Shown here piece by piece: positions 1 through 11,300 of a stretch of DNA of 64,000 bases (positions are counted from its first letter, which is position 1; the number at the start of each line of letters is the position of its first letter). The notes beneath the pieces are model-generated. The model made no database searches, had not been told where the DNA came from, and saw only the letters and a program-made list of their open reading frames with translations. The stretch is taken from positions 62,001-126,000 of the forward strand of contig CM030932.1 of NCBI GenBank assembly GCA_018136815.1, given 5' to 3'. The position numbers and the translations under genes are program-made. This stretch comes from Isochrysis galbana. Its lineage: Eukaryota > Haptophyta > Isochrysidales > Isochrysidaceae.

Positions 1-48
1 AGGGCCTACTTTAGGATGGTGGGCGGCTCGCGGCGCGGGGTCGCTTGG

Positions 49-3000
49 TTAGGCTAGTCGCTCTGCTATGTTGAGGGCTTCCGCTACCAGAGATAGATTC
101 GTGCTCATGACTAGGGCGCCTTTGTTGTTAGTTAAGAAGACAGGGGCGCTGAGGTCGTGTGGAGATTTGATTTTCGGCTTCCTTCCCAGGGAGGCCTTGC
201 GCGTGCGTGCGGTTAAGAAGTTGTCCGGAGGTTCCCGACCTCTGACGAGGGCCGTGAACCTGCTTAGGACTCTTTCGATAACCGGTACGTGGTGGAAGGT
301 GTGATTTTCGAATTCCACTTTGTAGAAGTCGCTTATGATGTATCTCCATGCTATTAGGTAGAGGGCTTTAAGGCTATCCGGCGTCGGGGAATTCGGGTAT
401 GCGAATAGTCTGTCTTTGATTTTTTGAGTCGTCGATCTGTCTTTCGCCGGGGTGTACCCCGCTACGGCTTCAATGGTTTGAAATATCGGAAGCGTGGACG
501 GGCATCTAGCTAGGTGCGTCGAGTTTTCTCTGTGTTTCCCGCAGAGTCTGCATCTTGTGGTGGTCGCCGCTGCGAACCGGTTTCGCGTACCCAGCCTCCT
601 ATGGGTAACGTGCTTGAAGTGCAGGTGTTTGTCTGTGTGTTTTAGTAGGGGGTGGGTATAGAGTTTCGCCACGTGCTTCCATTCATCGTGCGTTAGGTCT
701 AGCTTGCGGGCCCACGCCTCTCGCGCTGGCTGAGGTTTGTTGCGGGGGCCGTCCCCTTTGAGCTCTCGCGTTATATCCGACACGGTGATTTGGTCTAGTT
801 GTGTCTTTTCGTTAAGCGTGTACTCGTCCGCAAGAGGGAATTCGAGGTGTTTCGGGCCTTTTAGTCCATTTTCCCATTTAGCTGGGGCGTAGTAGTGTTT
901 TTCTTCGCCCGGTTTTGCTACCACGGTGGTGTCTGTGGTCTCGCCTAGATAGTTGGTGTTTGTATAGATCCATATGTTATTCATTCTAGTTATGTACGTG
1001 TCGCTCTCGGAGACTTTGGTTTCTCTAGACACTTCTAGCGGCAATGCTGACGCGCTCGGCGATCCCGTGCTCGACTCGGCGGGGGCCGGGTCATGGGGCG
1101 GGGTCTCTTTTGCTTTTTCTAGGAGGTGCGAGACGTGTTGCACCACCCGCTCCCACGAGTCTAGGAATTCCGTTTTGTTTATTCTGCTCCCCTTGTGATC
1201 GAATATTTCGGGGAGGTGTTCCAGGTATTGAGCGCAATCCTCTCGCGTGTAAGGTTCCGTGAGGTCCTCGTTTTTATAGATGTTATGTGCAACGTGCGTC
1301 TGAAGGGATTCCCATAGGCTGATCCACGCCCCGCGTTTGAGCGGTGGTGGGTCGTGAGGATTGTGCCATATTGGCTGTGACAGTGCTCCTTCCCTTGTGA
1401 GTCTCGTGCGGCGTATGTTTAGGGTCCTGAAGTACACCAAGGCGTCCTTCCAGAATGCTGGCAGTGCCGGGTTTCCCCTGATACTGCGGGTGAGCGTCTT
1501 CGTAGGAATCGAGGATAGGACTGCCCCGCGGCCGAGTCCAGTCCGGCAGAACCACGCGTCGAGCGCATGCTTCCAAATAGCTTTTCTTGCGTTGAGGTAG
1601 TTTAGTATCCATTTTGTTTGTAGAGCTCTCACGTGCGTTGTCCAGTGGAGGAGGCCGATCCCCATTGTTCGTGATGCGCACTCCGCGTCGTGTACGGGGT
1701 ATTGTGGGTGCCTCACCCACTTCGTGATTTTGCCTGTGTAAGGGCTCTCCCATAGAATTTTGTCCGCCGCTTTTTGGATTCTCCCGTGGAACCAAGTAGG
1801 GGCTGCCAACGTTTGCATCCAGTAGCGTGGTGTGCCGTATATTATAAAGTTCGCTATGTTAGTCCTACCGAATATGGTCATGTGTCGCGTAATCGGCGCC
1901 AATCTGGCTGCTTTGTTGTCTACTTTGTCTGCGAGTTTCTTCCAGAAGGGCTTGAGGGCTTCCGGGGCTCCTAGCGGGACGCCTAGTATGGTGAGGTATT
2001 GATCGTTCTCTATCCAGTTGTATTTACGCATGTCCCACGGCGGCTTGCGTAGCCTTTGCGAGCCCATTCGGATTCCTTGAAATTTGGCTTCGTTTGTTTT
2101 GCCCCCCGTGGCCCGTTCGTGCGTCCGCACCCACATTAGGGCCCGCTTCAGGCTTGTGTAGTCGCTCGTGATGAGCGCCGTGTCGTCGGCGAACTGGCTA
2201 ATCTTCAGTTCGTACCCGTTGAGGTTAACCCCTTGTATGTCGGGGTCGCTGTTTATGGCGCGGGTGAGAGCTTCCGTCGTAAGGAGGAAGGTGAGCGGCG
2301 AGAGGGGGCATCCTTGGGGCATCCCACTCCCTATCGTGAAGGGGTAGCTTCGGCCCCCGTTGATCTTAATCGTGCGGACGGGTCTTGCCGCCTCGCTTGT
2401 AAGTGCTTGTGCCAGGTGCTGGAAGTCGGGCCCGAAATTGAGGAGGCGGAGGGCCAGGTGGTAAAACTCCCAGCTGACTCTGTCAAAAGCTTTTTCCCAG
2501 TCGAGTGCTAGGAGGAGGCCTGGCTCGCCTGTTTCGTCGAGGTATGCCCTTGTCAGTTGCAGAAGGTGGGTGGCTTCGCTGATCAATCTTCTAGGCACGA
2601 AGCCTAGTTGATTGTCGGATATAATGTTCCCAATTACTTTGCTTAGCCTATTGGTTAGTATTTTGGCTAGTATCTTGTAGTCGCTCTGTAGTAGTGTTAT
2701 GGGCCTATAGTTTCTAGGGTCGCGTGCGTCTCCTTTTTTGTAAAGTAGGATGATATCTCCCTCCCTCATAGTGTATGGGATTAGGCCTGTGTCGAAAGTT
2801 TGGTTGTAGAGGTCTGTTAGGATCGGTGCAACTAGTTTTTCGTGAGCCTTGTATACTTCCGCCGGAATCCCGTCCGGGCCCGCGCTTTTGCCTGGGCCTA
2901 TTTCTCGAATGGCCTGAGTGGTCTCGTCTACAGTGATGCGCCCCTCCAATCGGCGTTTGTCGAATTCGGTGAGGGGCCTATCGGCTAGAGTAATCTCCAG

Positions 3001-6000
3001 TTCGGGTTCTCGCCTCGATTCCTTGGGAGAGTACAGCCAGGCGTAGTACCTTCTGAATTCTCTTCGGATACCGTCATCGGTCGTGGTCGTAGATTGGTCG
3101 GCGTGTTTGGGGTTGTTCCAGTCATTGGTCTTGTATATTTCTTTGATGTTTCCATTCCATTTTTGTTGTCTGAGTTTTCTGAAGAATTCTCTAGAGTGGA
3201 GGTCTTCTCGTCGGAGATTGGCGTATATGGGGAGGTGTCTTAGGGGCGTCTTGCCGCGTTCGTCCGCCAGTTTGCGGTTGGTTTCTGCGATCTCCCTCGT
3301 GAGATCTGCGTCTGGCCCCTTCTTGATGAGTTTTATGTTAAGCGTCGCGATTGTTTTTTCCAGTGTAGATTGGATAGTGGGCGTTCTTCGGGCCCGCGTT
3401 TCTTCCCTGAGGAAGGTGGCCACGAGCGCTTTTGCGCTCGCCCATTCCTCGGCTAGGTCACCGCCTCCACGCGCGTTGCTTTGTGCCCTACGGAAGAGGA
3501 GTTCCACCGCCCTCGCGGCTCCGTCTTCTCGGATAATCTCTGCGTCGATGGGCAGGTCGTAGTTGCGGTTTGGCTTGTAGCACGGCGTCTCGAACGCGGC
3601 TAGCAGTGGTAGGTGGTCGGAGGCCGCCCTCCCTGTGAACAGGTCTGGACTGGGCCCCAGCTTGTGCCATTGGAATTTGTCCGTGGATCGGCTGTGGTAT
3701 AGACGGTCTATTCTCGTGTGGATGGTATGTGCTAGGCGTGTGAAGCCTGCGTTCGGTCCCAGCTTCATGGTTCTGTGTGCGTCCTGTAGGCCGGCGTTTT
3801 TTATAAGGGTTTTCCATTTGTCCCCGTGCACATTGGCATAAGGTGCCGGCCCCGTGCCTGCCGTGTCGGTCGCTACGTTTTCTACGCAGTTGAAGTCGCC
3901 CCCCATTAGGGTCGGGGTACTTATGCTTTCCGCTACGTGTTGGTCGTGGCGAAGTTTTTCTATCTGGGCGCCCCTCGGGCTCGGGTTGGCGCTTAGGTAC
4001 ACGGAAATGATACGGTATGTTTTTTCGTCTATCTCGATATCTACCTTTATGCATCTTCCTTTTATGATTTCCACTACGGAGTCTACTCTAGGGGTCACCC
4101 TGGCGCACGTTTCGCGAATCGCGATCGCTACTCCGCTTGCCGGGTCCGCTAGCTCTCCCGGCGAGTCAAACCAGTGCCAGCCTAGGAGGTTCGCCGTTCT
4201 GTACGATCGGCGATGTGAGCCATCTTCGTATGCGTGCAGCTCTTGGAGAAGGAGTATGTCTACGCCCGCCTTACGCGCTTGAGAGAGCACCGCGGCAAGT
4301 TTGCCGCCTTTGGTGCCGTTGACGTTGTACGTCGCGACTCTGATCGGTCCCTCACCTGGGTATCCGAGGGTGGAGTCAAAGGCGAGTCTGGGGTGCGGCG
4401 GCTGGGCCGCGTCGCGGGCTATTGCGTGCAATTTGGCGAGCAGGGCCGCCGCGCACTCTGGGTGTAGGAATAGGCACGTCGGGCCGTTGAGGCAAACTCC
4501 CGAAATCTTCTTGTGAGGATGGAGGTGGCAGCGAATCGTACATTTGTTGTCGATCCATGCTCCGGGGATCTCGTGCGAGAGGTTGCAGCGTACCCCGCGC
4601 TTGTTGCGCAGGCAAAGGCCTTGTGTGAAGCGGGCGCATGGCTTGGGAGGGGCCTTGCCGAGCGCCTCATGGGCCGATTTGGGGCGGGGAGTGAGCTTGC
4701 GCGACTCGTTGCGCTCCCTACGCTTGGCGGCCTCAGCGTCGCATTCGCAGATGCGGTGGATCGGGGAGAGGCCTAGAGCTACCTCTGGGCGCCAGCCTTT
4801 GCACCCCTTGGTGCTTCCGTGTATCATGAGCTTGTGTGGCGATTGGACGTTCGGGGGCATCGCGATTGGTTTACACGCCCGGACGGCGTAGTTGACCGGC
4901 ACCGTTTTGTTGTCGATGGTGAGAACGATCTTGCGCGGAAAATTGCCCGAGAGAAAGGTTCCTTGCGCTGCGGAGACGTAGAGGTGCCAGCGGGTAGAGT
5001 GGGCTACTTTCGACACGAAAGTGCCTGACTCGCCCTCGAGTTTCATCCGTTCGCGGTTCCCCTTTAAGAAAGTGAGGCCTTGTGCCTCAACCGCTTTGAC
5101 GAGTGAGCTTAGGTTGATTTTCGATGCTTGCGCGAGGCCGTCCGCCTCGACCACGACGTGGGCCGCGACGTCCTGGAGCGCCTCGTAGAGGGCCTTGCGA
5201 GAGGAGGTGCCTTTTTTGTTAAGCTTTTCTTCGATGGAGTCCACGCTGACGCGCACGGGGATGTCTTGGCCCAAGACGCGGATGATGGTGAGGTCGCCGT
5301 ATTTGGCCTTGAACTGTTGCGCGCAGTCTTCGTTGACTGCTATGTGCCACGGGCCCCTCGCCGAGCGGGCCCAGAAGTCTGGCTCGGGGTCAACTCCCTC
5401 GAGTTCTAGGAGAAGTTCGACGATGGCGGCATACACCGTCGTGTCCTGGATTATGATGTCTCCGGCCTGGTGGAATGAGAGCTCGAAGTTGGCGTCTGAG
5501 TATGTGATGATGTTGTCTTCGTCGGAGTCTTGTCCCTGTGAGGCGGGGTCGGGGGTGTCCGTACTCAGTGTCGTGCGGGCGCGGGCAGTAGGCGGTGTCA
5601 TTCGGCGCTGGTCTCTCCCAGGGGGGTCGTACCTTTGTGTCTCATGTGTGTTGCGTGCTGAGTGTGAGGGGGTGCTTCTGGAGAGTGTGTTGTGCGTTGA
5701 AGTGGAGTGGATGATGTGCCCATAAGGGCCACCCGGCCTCGGGCCGCGCTGCCGGAGCAGCGCGACCCTTGCCAGGGCGAGAGGGGCCTCTGCCATAAGG
5801 CATGCCCAATGGAAGGGTGGCTGCATGAGCCTAGCATTGATGGGATGCTTCCAGCAGCCTGCTGTCCCCCATGGGGGAGGCCAGCATGGCTGCCATGGGT
5901 GGTGTGGCCGGGGCCACGGGCCGTGTGGCGCGACCGGAGCCGCACGCACGTGCTCGGCCTCGGTGGGCGGACGCGGCCGCTTCGATAGCGGCTGCTCCAT

Positions 6001-6066
6001 GGTCGCTGGTGGGGCGCCCTCGGCGGGGGGCCCGAAGGAGAGGGGAGTCGCGGCGGCGCGCTCCAT
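49..6066 (-). CDS. LINE (non-LTR) retrotransposon polyprotein, single 2005-aa ORF
   Basis: This is an apparently intact retrotransposon protein that nicks chromosomal DNA and reverse-transcribes its own RNA there. Visible in order: a low-complexity N-terminus; Cys/His clusters at about residues 475-565 (C..C...H patterns ending LFLHPEC); an AP-type endonuclease at about 575-790 (TYNVNG, LLLQE, GGDFNC, SDHLPLL); reverse transcriptase at about 1080-1370 (ALDWEKAFDR, GMPQGCPLSP, FADD at about 1292); and a C-terminal CCHC zinc knuckle (CRLCGKHRENSTHLARC) near 1839. The ATG at 6066 is chosen because a conserved hairpin leader ends six bases upstream of it and because a fragment at 23.5 kb begins with a related MERAAA start. 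Fusion of all modules in one ORF with no separate ORF1 is notable. The 3' UTR is cut by the window edge. Clade was not determined. Confidence 0.93.
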   Translation of the reverse strand: MERAAATPLSFGPPAEGAPPATMEQPLSKRPRPPTEAEHVRAAPVAPHGPWPRPHHPWQPCWPPPWGTAGCWKHPINARLMQPPFHWACLMAEAPLALARVALLRQRGPRPGGPYGHIIHSTSTHNTLSRSTPSHSARNTHETQRYDPPGRDQRRMTPPTARARTTLSTDTPDPASQGQDSDEDNIITYSDANFELSFHQAGDIIIQDTTVYAAIVELLLELEGVDPEPDFWARSARGPWHIAVNEDCAQQFKAKYGDLTIIRVLGQDIPVRVSVDSIEEKLNKKGTSSRKALYEALQDVAAHVVVEADGLAQASKINLSSLVKAVEAQGLTFLKGNRERMKLEGESGTFVSKVAHSTRWHLYVSAAQGTFLSGNFPRKIVLTIDNKTVPVNYAVRACKPIAMPPNVQSPHKLMIHGSTKGCKGWRPEVALGLSPIHRICECDAEAAKRRERNESRKLTPRPKSAHEALGKAPPKPCARFTQGLCLRNKRGVRCNLSHEIPGAWIDNKCTIRCHLHPHKKISGVCLNGPTCLFLHPECAAALLAKLHAIARDAAQPPHPRLAFDSTLGYPGEGPIRVATYNVNGTKGGKLAAVLSQARKAGVDILLLQELHAYEDGSHRRSYRTANLLGWHWFDSPGELADPASGVAIAIRETCARVTPRVDSVVEIIKGRCIKVDIEIDEKTYRIISVYLSANPSPRGAQIEKLRHDQHVAESISTPTLMGGDFNCVENVATDTAGTGPAPYANVHGDKWKTLIKNAGLQDAHRTMKLGPNAGFTRLAHTIHTRIDRLYHSRSTDKFQWHKLGPSPDLFTGRAASDHLPLLAAFETPCYKPNRNYDLPIDAEIIREDGAARAVELLFRRAQSNARGGGDLAEEWASAKALVATFLREETRARRTPTIQSTLEKTIATLNIKLIKKGPDADLTREIAETNRKLADERGKTPLRHLPIYANLRREDLHSREFFRKLRQQKWNGNIKEIYKTNDWNNPKHADQSTTTTDDGIRREFRRYYAWLYSPKESRREPELEITLADRPLTEFDKRRLEGRITVDETTQAIREIGPGKSAGPDGIPAEVYKAHEKLVAPILTDLYNQTFDTGLIPYTMREGDIILLYKKGDARDPRNYRPITLLQSDYKILAKILTNRLSKVIGNIISDNQLGFVPRRLISEATHLLQLTRAYLDETGEPGLLLALDWEKAFDRVSWEFYHLALRLLNFGPDFQHLAQALTSEAARPVRTIKINGGRSYPFTIGSGMPQGCPLSPLTFLLTTEALTRAINSDPDIQGVNLNGYELKISQFADDTALITSDYTSLKRALMWVRTHERATGGKTNEAKFQGIRMGSQRLRKPPWDMRKYNWIENDQYLTILGVPLGAPEALKPFWKKLADKVDNKAARLAPITRHMTIFGRTNIANFIIYGTPRYWMQTLAAPTWFHGRIQKAADKILWESPYTGKITKWVRHPQYPVHDAECASRTMGIGLLHWTTHVRALQTKWILNYLNARKAIWKHALDAWFCRTGLGRGAVLSSIPTKTLTRSIRGNPALPAFWKDALVYFRTLNIRRTRLTREGALSQPIWHNPHDPPPLKRGAWISLWESLQTHVAHNIYKNEDLTEPYTREDCAQYLEHLPEIFDHKGSRINKTEFLDSWERVVQHVSHLLEKAKETPPHDPAPAESSTGSPSASALPLEVSRETKVSESDTYITRMNNIWIYTNTNYLGETTDTTVVAKPGEEKHYYAPAKWENGLKGPKHLEFPLADEYTLNEKTQLDQITVSDITRELKGDGPRNKPQPAREAWARKLDLTHDEWKHVAKLYTHPLLKHTDKHLHFKHVTHRRLGTRNRFAAATTTRCRLCGKHRENSTHLARCPSTLPIFQTIEAVAGYTPAKDRSTTQKIKDRLFAYPNSPTPDSLKALYLIAWRYIISDFYKVEFENHTFHHVPVIERVLSRFTALVRGREPPDNFLTARTRKASLGRKPKIKSPHDLSAPVFLTNNKGALVMSTNLSLVAEALNIAERLA

Positions 6067-6071
6067 CGCGT

Positions 6072-6090
6072 CTAAGTATAAACTTAGTTG
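6072..6090 (-). promoter_or_regulatory. Hairpin leader of the LINE (copy 1)
   Basis: An imperfect inverted repeat with arms CTAAGT and ACTTAG around a TATA core lies six bases upstream of the LINE start codon. Related hairpins lie just upstream of an ATG at four other places in the window (23561, 24374, 52893, 56933). Being transcribed, it could act as an RNA hairpin at the 5' end; function is inferred only. Confidence 0.5.
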
Positions 6091-6194
6091 AGTTACGAGT
6101 GCAGAGTTCTACAAGTTACGAGTAAAACCCCGCGGCAACAAGAACGACTGGGCTCGAAGACGCCTAAGGTCGGAAGTCGATCGCGGATGCGACA

Positions 6195-7470
6195 GGGGGG
6201 TACAGCCCCAGGGTTTCCACGCGCAGGGCGATGACCGAGAGAGAGGCCCACCTGTTTACGGGAATGTGATCCTCGTATGCTTTAATAAACTCCACCCCAG
6301 GGTTTCCACGCGCAGGGCGATGACCCAGAGAGAGGCCCACCTGTTTACGTGAATGTGATCCTCGTATGCTTGAATAAACTCCACCCCCGGTCCGAGGGGG
6401 TACACCCCAGGGTTTCCACGCGCAGGGCGAGGACCGAGAGAGAGGCCCACCTGTTTACGTGAATGTTATCCTCGTATGCTTTAATAAACTCCACCCCCGG
6501 TCCGAGGGTTTCCACGCGCAGGGCGATGACCCAGAGAGAGGCCCACACCTGTTTACGTGAATGTGATCCTCGTATGCTTGAATAAACTCCACCCCCGGTC
6601 CGAGGGGGGGGTACAGCCCCAGGGTTTCCACGCGCAGGGCGATGACCCAGAGAGAGGCCCACCTGTTTACGGGAATGTGATCCTCGTATGCTTTAATAAA
6701 CTCCACCCCCGGTCCGAGGGGGGGGTACAGCCCCAGGGTTTCCACGCGCAGGGCGATGACCCAGAGAGAGGCCCAGCTGTTTACGGGAATGTGATCCTCG
6801 TATGCTTTAATAAACTCCACCCCAGGGTTTCCACGCGCAGGGCGATGACCCAGAGAGAGGCCCACCTGTTTACGGGAATGTGATCCTCGTATGCTTTAAT
6901 AAACTCCACCCCCGGTCCGAGGGGGGGGTACAGCCCCAGGGTTTCCACGCGCAGGGCGATGACCCAGAGAGAGGCCCACCTGTTTACGGAAATGTGATCC
7001 TCGTATGCTTTAATAAACTCCACCCCCGGTCCGAGGGGGGGTACAGCCCCAGGGTTTCCACGCGCAGGGCGATGACCCAGAGAGAGGCCCACCTGTTTAC
7101 GGGAATGTGATCCTCGTATGCTTTAATAAACTCCACCCCCGGTCCGAGGGGGGGGTACAGCCCCAGGGTTTCCACGCGCAGGGCGATGACCCAGAGAGAG
7201 GCCCAGCTGTTTACGGGAATGTGATCCTCGTATGCTTTAATAAACTCCACCCCAGGGTTTCCACGCGCAGGGCGATGACCCAGAGAGAGGCCCACCTGTT
7301 TACGGGAATGTGATCCTCGTATGCTTTAATAAACTCCACCCCCGGTCCGAGGGGGGGGTACAGCCCCAGGGTTTCCACGCGCAGGGCGATGACCCAGAGA
7401 GAGGCCCACCTGTTTACGGGAATGTGATCCTCGTATGCTTTAATAAACTCCACCCCCGGTCCGAGGGGGT
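6195..7470 (+). repeat. Tandem repeat array, about 90-117 bp units
   Basis: About eleven head-to-tail copies share a core with GGTTTCCACGCGCAGGGCG, a GAGAGAGGCCCA block, TGTTTACG and TCCTCGTATGCTTTAATAAA. Unit length varies because the GGTCCGAGGGGGGGTACAGC spacer is present in most units and absent in some. All frames through it are periodic artefacts. It lies between the LINE 5' end and the NLR-like gene. Confidence 0.9.
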
Positions 7471-7589
7471 ACCCGCAGGAGGGTTCCCCCCCCCCCGCCG
7501 AAAATGGGCACGCGGGCGACGCCGTGTGAGCGCAGAAACAAACTTCTTCTGCGTTGGAATCTTTCCGCGCGGGGGGGGGAGCCCTCCCT

Positions 7590-7995
7590 CGGACCGGGGG
7601 GTGGGGTTATATTACAGCACACGAGGATCACATTCACGTAAACAGGTGGGCCTCTCTCTGGGTCCTCGCCCTGCGCGTGGAAACCCCCCCCTGGGACCGG
7701 GGGTGGAGTTTATTAAAGCACACGAGGATCACATTCACGTAAACAGGTGGGCCTCTCTCTCGGTCCTCGCCCTGCGCGTGGAAACCCTGGGGTGTACCCC
7801 CTCGGACCGGGGGTGGAGTTTATTAAAGCACACGAGGATCACATTCACGTAAACAGGTGGGCCTCTCTCTCGGTCCTCGCCCTGCGCGTGGAAACCCTGG
7901 GGGTGTACCCCCTGGGACCGGTGGTGGAGTTTATTCAAGTATACGAGGATCACATTCACGTAAACAGGTGGGCCTCTCTCTCTGGGTCCTCGCCC
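7590..7995 (-). repeat. Inverted arm of the same tandem repeat family
   Basis: Four copies of the same unit occur in reverse orientation (ATTCACGTAAACAGGTGGGCC and GCCCTGCGCGTGGAAACC on the plus strand). They are separated from the forward arm by about 120 bp of unrelated sequence containing C and G runs. The two arms could form a large cruciform or a long hairpin RNA about 350 bp upstream of the NLR-like start codon. Confidence 0.85.
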
Positions 7996-8340
7996 GCCCC
8001 CGCCCTCCCCCGTCGAGGGACCGCCGCTCTTCTCCCCAACGTCAACAGCCACCGCCTCGGCCGCAGGTGAGCTCGCGGCTGCCCGTACTGCGATCCGCCG
8101 CGACCCAGGTGGGGGCAATCTGCCGCGTGCGGAGCGGTGCATCGGTGCCACAGGGCATGGAAATCATGTGCCCACGCCCTCCGCCGGCTCGCGCGCCCGA
8201 GGGATCGGGTGGGGGCCGACAGGTCTGCACCATCCGCGCGCTTCCGCCCGCACCACCTTGAGGGCGGGCGTCACGTCCGACTGGAGCCCGGCCGCGGCGC
8301 ATGGCTGACCGCATCACCCTCTGCGCCTCAGGCGGGTGGA

Positions 8341-11300
8341 ATGGGGGCCATTGTCTCCTGCTTGCGGGACGGAGAGATGGTGCGCGTCGTCCCCGTGGAG
8401 CATTCCATGCGCCGTGGCGTCGGCACCGCGCTGCGTCCCGCGCCTCCTGGTGTGTACGCTACTGCCCCATGCGAGGCATCCGCGAGCATCATCAGCAGCA
8501 GCCAACGGCCGCATTGCTCGGCCAGTGCCCACCATGAATCAACTCACACACCCGCCAGTGTGTGGGACGCACAAACCGGTGCGTTCTCCTCCGAGTTGCG
8601 ATTGGCGCTCACCGAGCTCGACAAACCACTGCTCGAGGTACTCGCGATCGGGCATATCCGGCTCTTGCGGTCCGAGTGGCTGCTGAAGCAGAAAGATAGC
8701 TTCATCCTGCCGCGGCGTCAGGAGCTGGAGAAGCTCGATGAGCTAGGCCAGTCGCCGCTATTGAGGTGTGAGGAGGCGGTCGCCCTCATTGAGCGCGGCG
8801 ATCGCTCCGTGGGCGCCCTGACCTACCGATGGCTCACCGCCAAGCACCCGGTGAGCCCGCCCTCCCCATGCCCAAGCCCTCGGATCCTTCCCATCCTCGT
8901 TGACGCCAGCCGCTGACTCCGTGAGCACTCGTGTGTGTGGGTGGGGTGTGTCTTTCAGGACCCTAAAGGCGAGCGCGTCAAGGTGGTACAGAGCGCGCTG
9001 GTGGAGAACTCGCACATCGTGGCCATATTCTGGGACTGGGTGTCGCTGCCACAGGAGCCCCGGAGCCCGGAAGAAAGGGAAGCGTTCAAACACGCCCTCT
9101 CCGGGATCAACGAGGTCTACGCCTCGGCGATCAGCACGGTGGTGCTGCAGCTCAAGGAGATCCCGCCGCGGCCCGCGGAGTACAATGGCTGGGTGTGCCT
9201 CTTCAACCTCGCCAAAGGTAAAGACAAGCTGGCCGTCTGTGCGGCGCTCAAGGACTTTGGCACGATCAAGAGCGTGTCGCTCGAGCCGCCGGGAGCGCGC
9301 GTCTGTTTTGAGTCGCACGAGTCGGCGTGCGCCGCCAAGCGCGCGGGCTCGGTCAACGGGTTGTGCGACGGCATCGATACTGAGTACAACGAGACGAGTT
9401 ACGATGGGCGCAGGGGCGAGGCGGGGCGCGACGACGACGAGGGGACCGGCTGGTGCAATTTCGAGGATGCGGTGAGCCGCGAGCTGATCTGCCGGCTGAT
9501 TGCCGCCCCGAGGATCCGCGAGGCGCTGGCCAATCTTCCGTCCAAGATGCTGCTGTTGAGCAGCGCCGGGCCGCCCAAGCCCGTCGAGATGCCTGACGTG
9601 CAGCTCGAGACGCGCGTCGAGGATGTGGTCGCACGCATCAAGAAGGCCAAGTTCATCGGCAAGGCCGACGAGCCATTGGTGATCGACAAGTACAAGCAGT
9701 ACGTCGCGCGGATCGCCGACGCGCTGCAGAGGACGCTTGCCTTTGCGGCCTCCGAGGCAGCGTCCAGCGTCGAGCTTCCGCCGATGCCCACGAACCCACG
9801 TCACGAAGTCATGCGCCAATGGCACCTCGAGGTCTTGCGGGTGCAGCACGCGTCCATCGCCGACGCCCTCACCGGCCGGCGGCTCGACACGCGCACTCAG
9901 TGTGTGTCGATTGCCATCAAGGGCAAGGACGCCATGGGCGAGATGCTGCCCGTGAGGGACGCGGCCACGATGGGTACGTGGTTGCCCAAGCAGAAGGTCC
10001 TCGCCCTGCTCACTGCACCGCCAGCAGCGGGGAAGACCTGGCTGATGAGCCAGGTGATCATGCACCTCCTCCCCGATGACACGTGCACACCCATCCTGAT
10101 CAAGGTGGAGCAGTTGCAGGTGTCACTATCGCAACACGCGGAGCGCTTCGCTGCCGCCACCAACTGGATTGACGCCTACCTCCAGGTCACATGTGAACCA
10201 GCACACTGTGGCATGCTGTGCCAGGAGATGACCAGACGCCGTGCGGTGCTGCTGATTGATGGACTCGACGAGGCGGGTGCTGTGCGCGGGGAGATCGAGC
10301 ATCACATCGCCACCGTCCTCGCGCCGCAGGGCCACCCGATCCTCTGCACCTCGCGCCCGGCGGGGCTCGACGAGGCCCTCTTCAAGGACTTCCATCGGCT
10401 CGAGCTTGTGCCGCTCAGCGATGCGCAGCAGGAGGCCTTCCTCACCCAGCGGCTCGGCGAGGAGCGGTGCGCTAAGCTCGCGCCCTACTTGCGCGACAAG
10501 GTGCCGCTGGACGCCGAGACGCAGCGCCGAGTGACGGCCAACCCGCTGATGCTCGCCATGGTCGCCTCGATCGCCGAGCTGCGTGTGGGCATCGAGATGC
10601 CGACCACGACCGCTGCGCTCTACGAGACGGCGACGGATGCGATGCTCGGGCGCACAAAGGCCGCCACGGACTCGAAAGAGGTCAAGCAGGTGCTGCAGGC
10701 CGTCTTCTTTGAGGCGCACCGGGCCAAGCAGCGCATCATCACCGAATCTCACCTCCTCGCCGCCGTCAAGCGCACCAAGCAGGAGGCGGCGGCGACCAAG
10801 CTCAGCGAGCTCGTCGCCAAGGACCAGCTGCCGCTCATGCGCCTGCTCGAGCCGCCGCAGATGCAGGCCTTCCACCTGTCCATCCAGGAGTACTACGCGA
10901 TGCGCGAGGTCTGCGGCGGCGAAGTGATCCTGCCGGACTTCGACTGGGACGTGTGGTGGATGAACGCCGTGCTCATGGGCGTGCAGATCGGCAATGAGTT
11001 CGGCGACAAGTTTGTGGAAGCGACCCGGCTGGCGGCCGAAGGGCCCAACTGGCGTGCGCACATGATCGCCGCGCTCGTGCGACAGGGGCTGCCCCGGCCG
11101 TGGCTGCCGGTGGTGGTGGAAGCGGCGGGCGGTCAGGCAGCAGATGTCGGCCGGCTCAAGGCCTTTGTCGGTCGGTATGCGGATGTGATCCAGCGAGAGG
11201 GCGGGACTGCGGTGCCACAGCTCGCGCTGCAGCATCCAGACGAGGGAATCGTCTTCGAGAAGCTGCGCGCCGTGTCGACGCAGCGCCTTCTCAAGTGGCG

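Noticed and set aside
3083..5409. Plus-strand open frames inside the LINE
   Set aside because: Antisense shadows of a continuous 2005-codon frame with endonuclease and RT motifs.
8758..10065. 435-codon minus-strand open frame opposite the NLR-like gene
   Set aside because: Shadow frame produced by GC-rich codon bias on the sense strand. It has no domain, and the sense strand has clear NACHT motifs and consistent splice sites.
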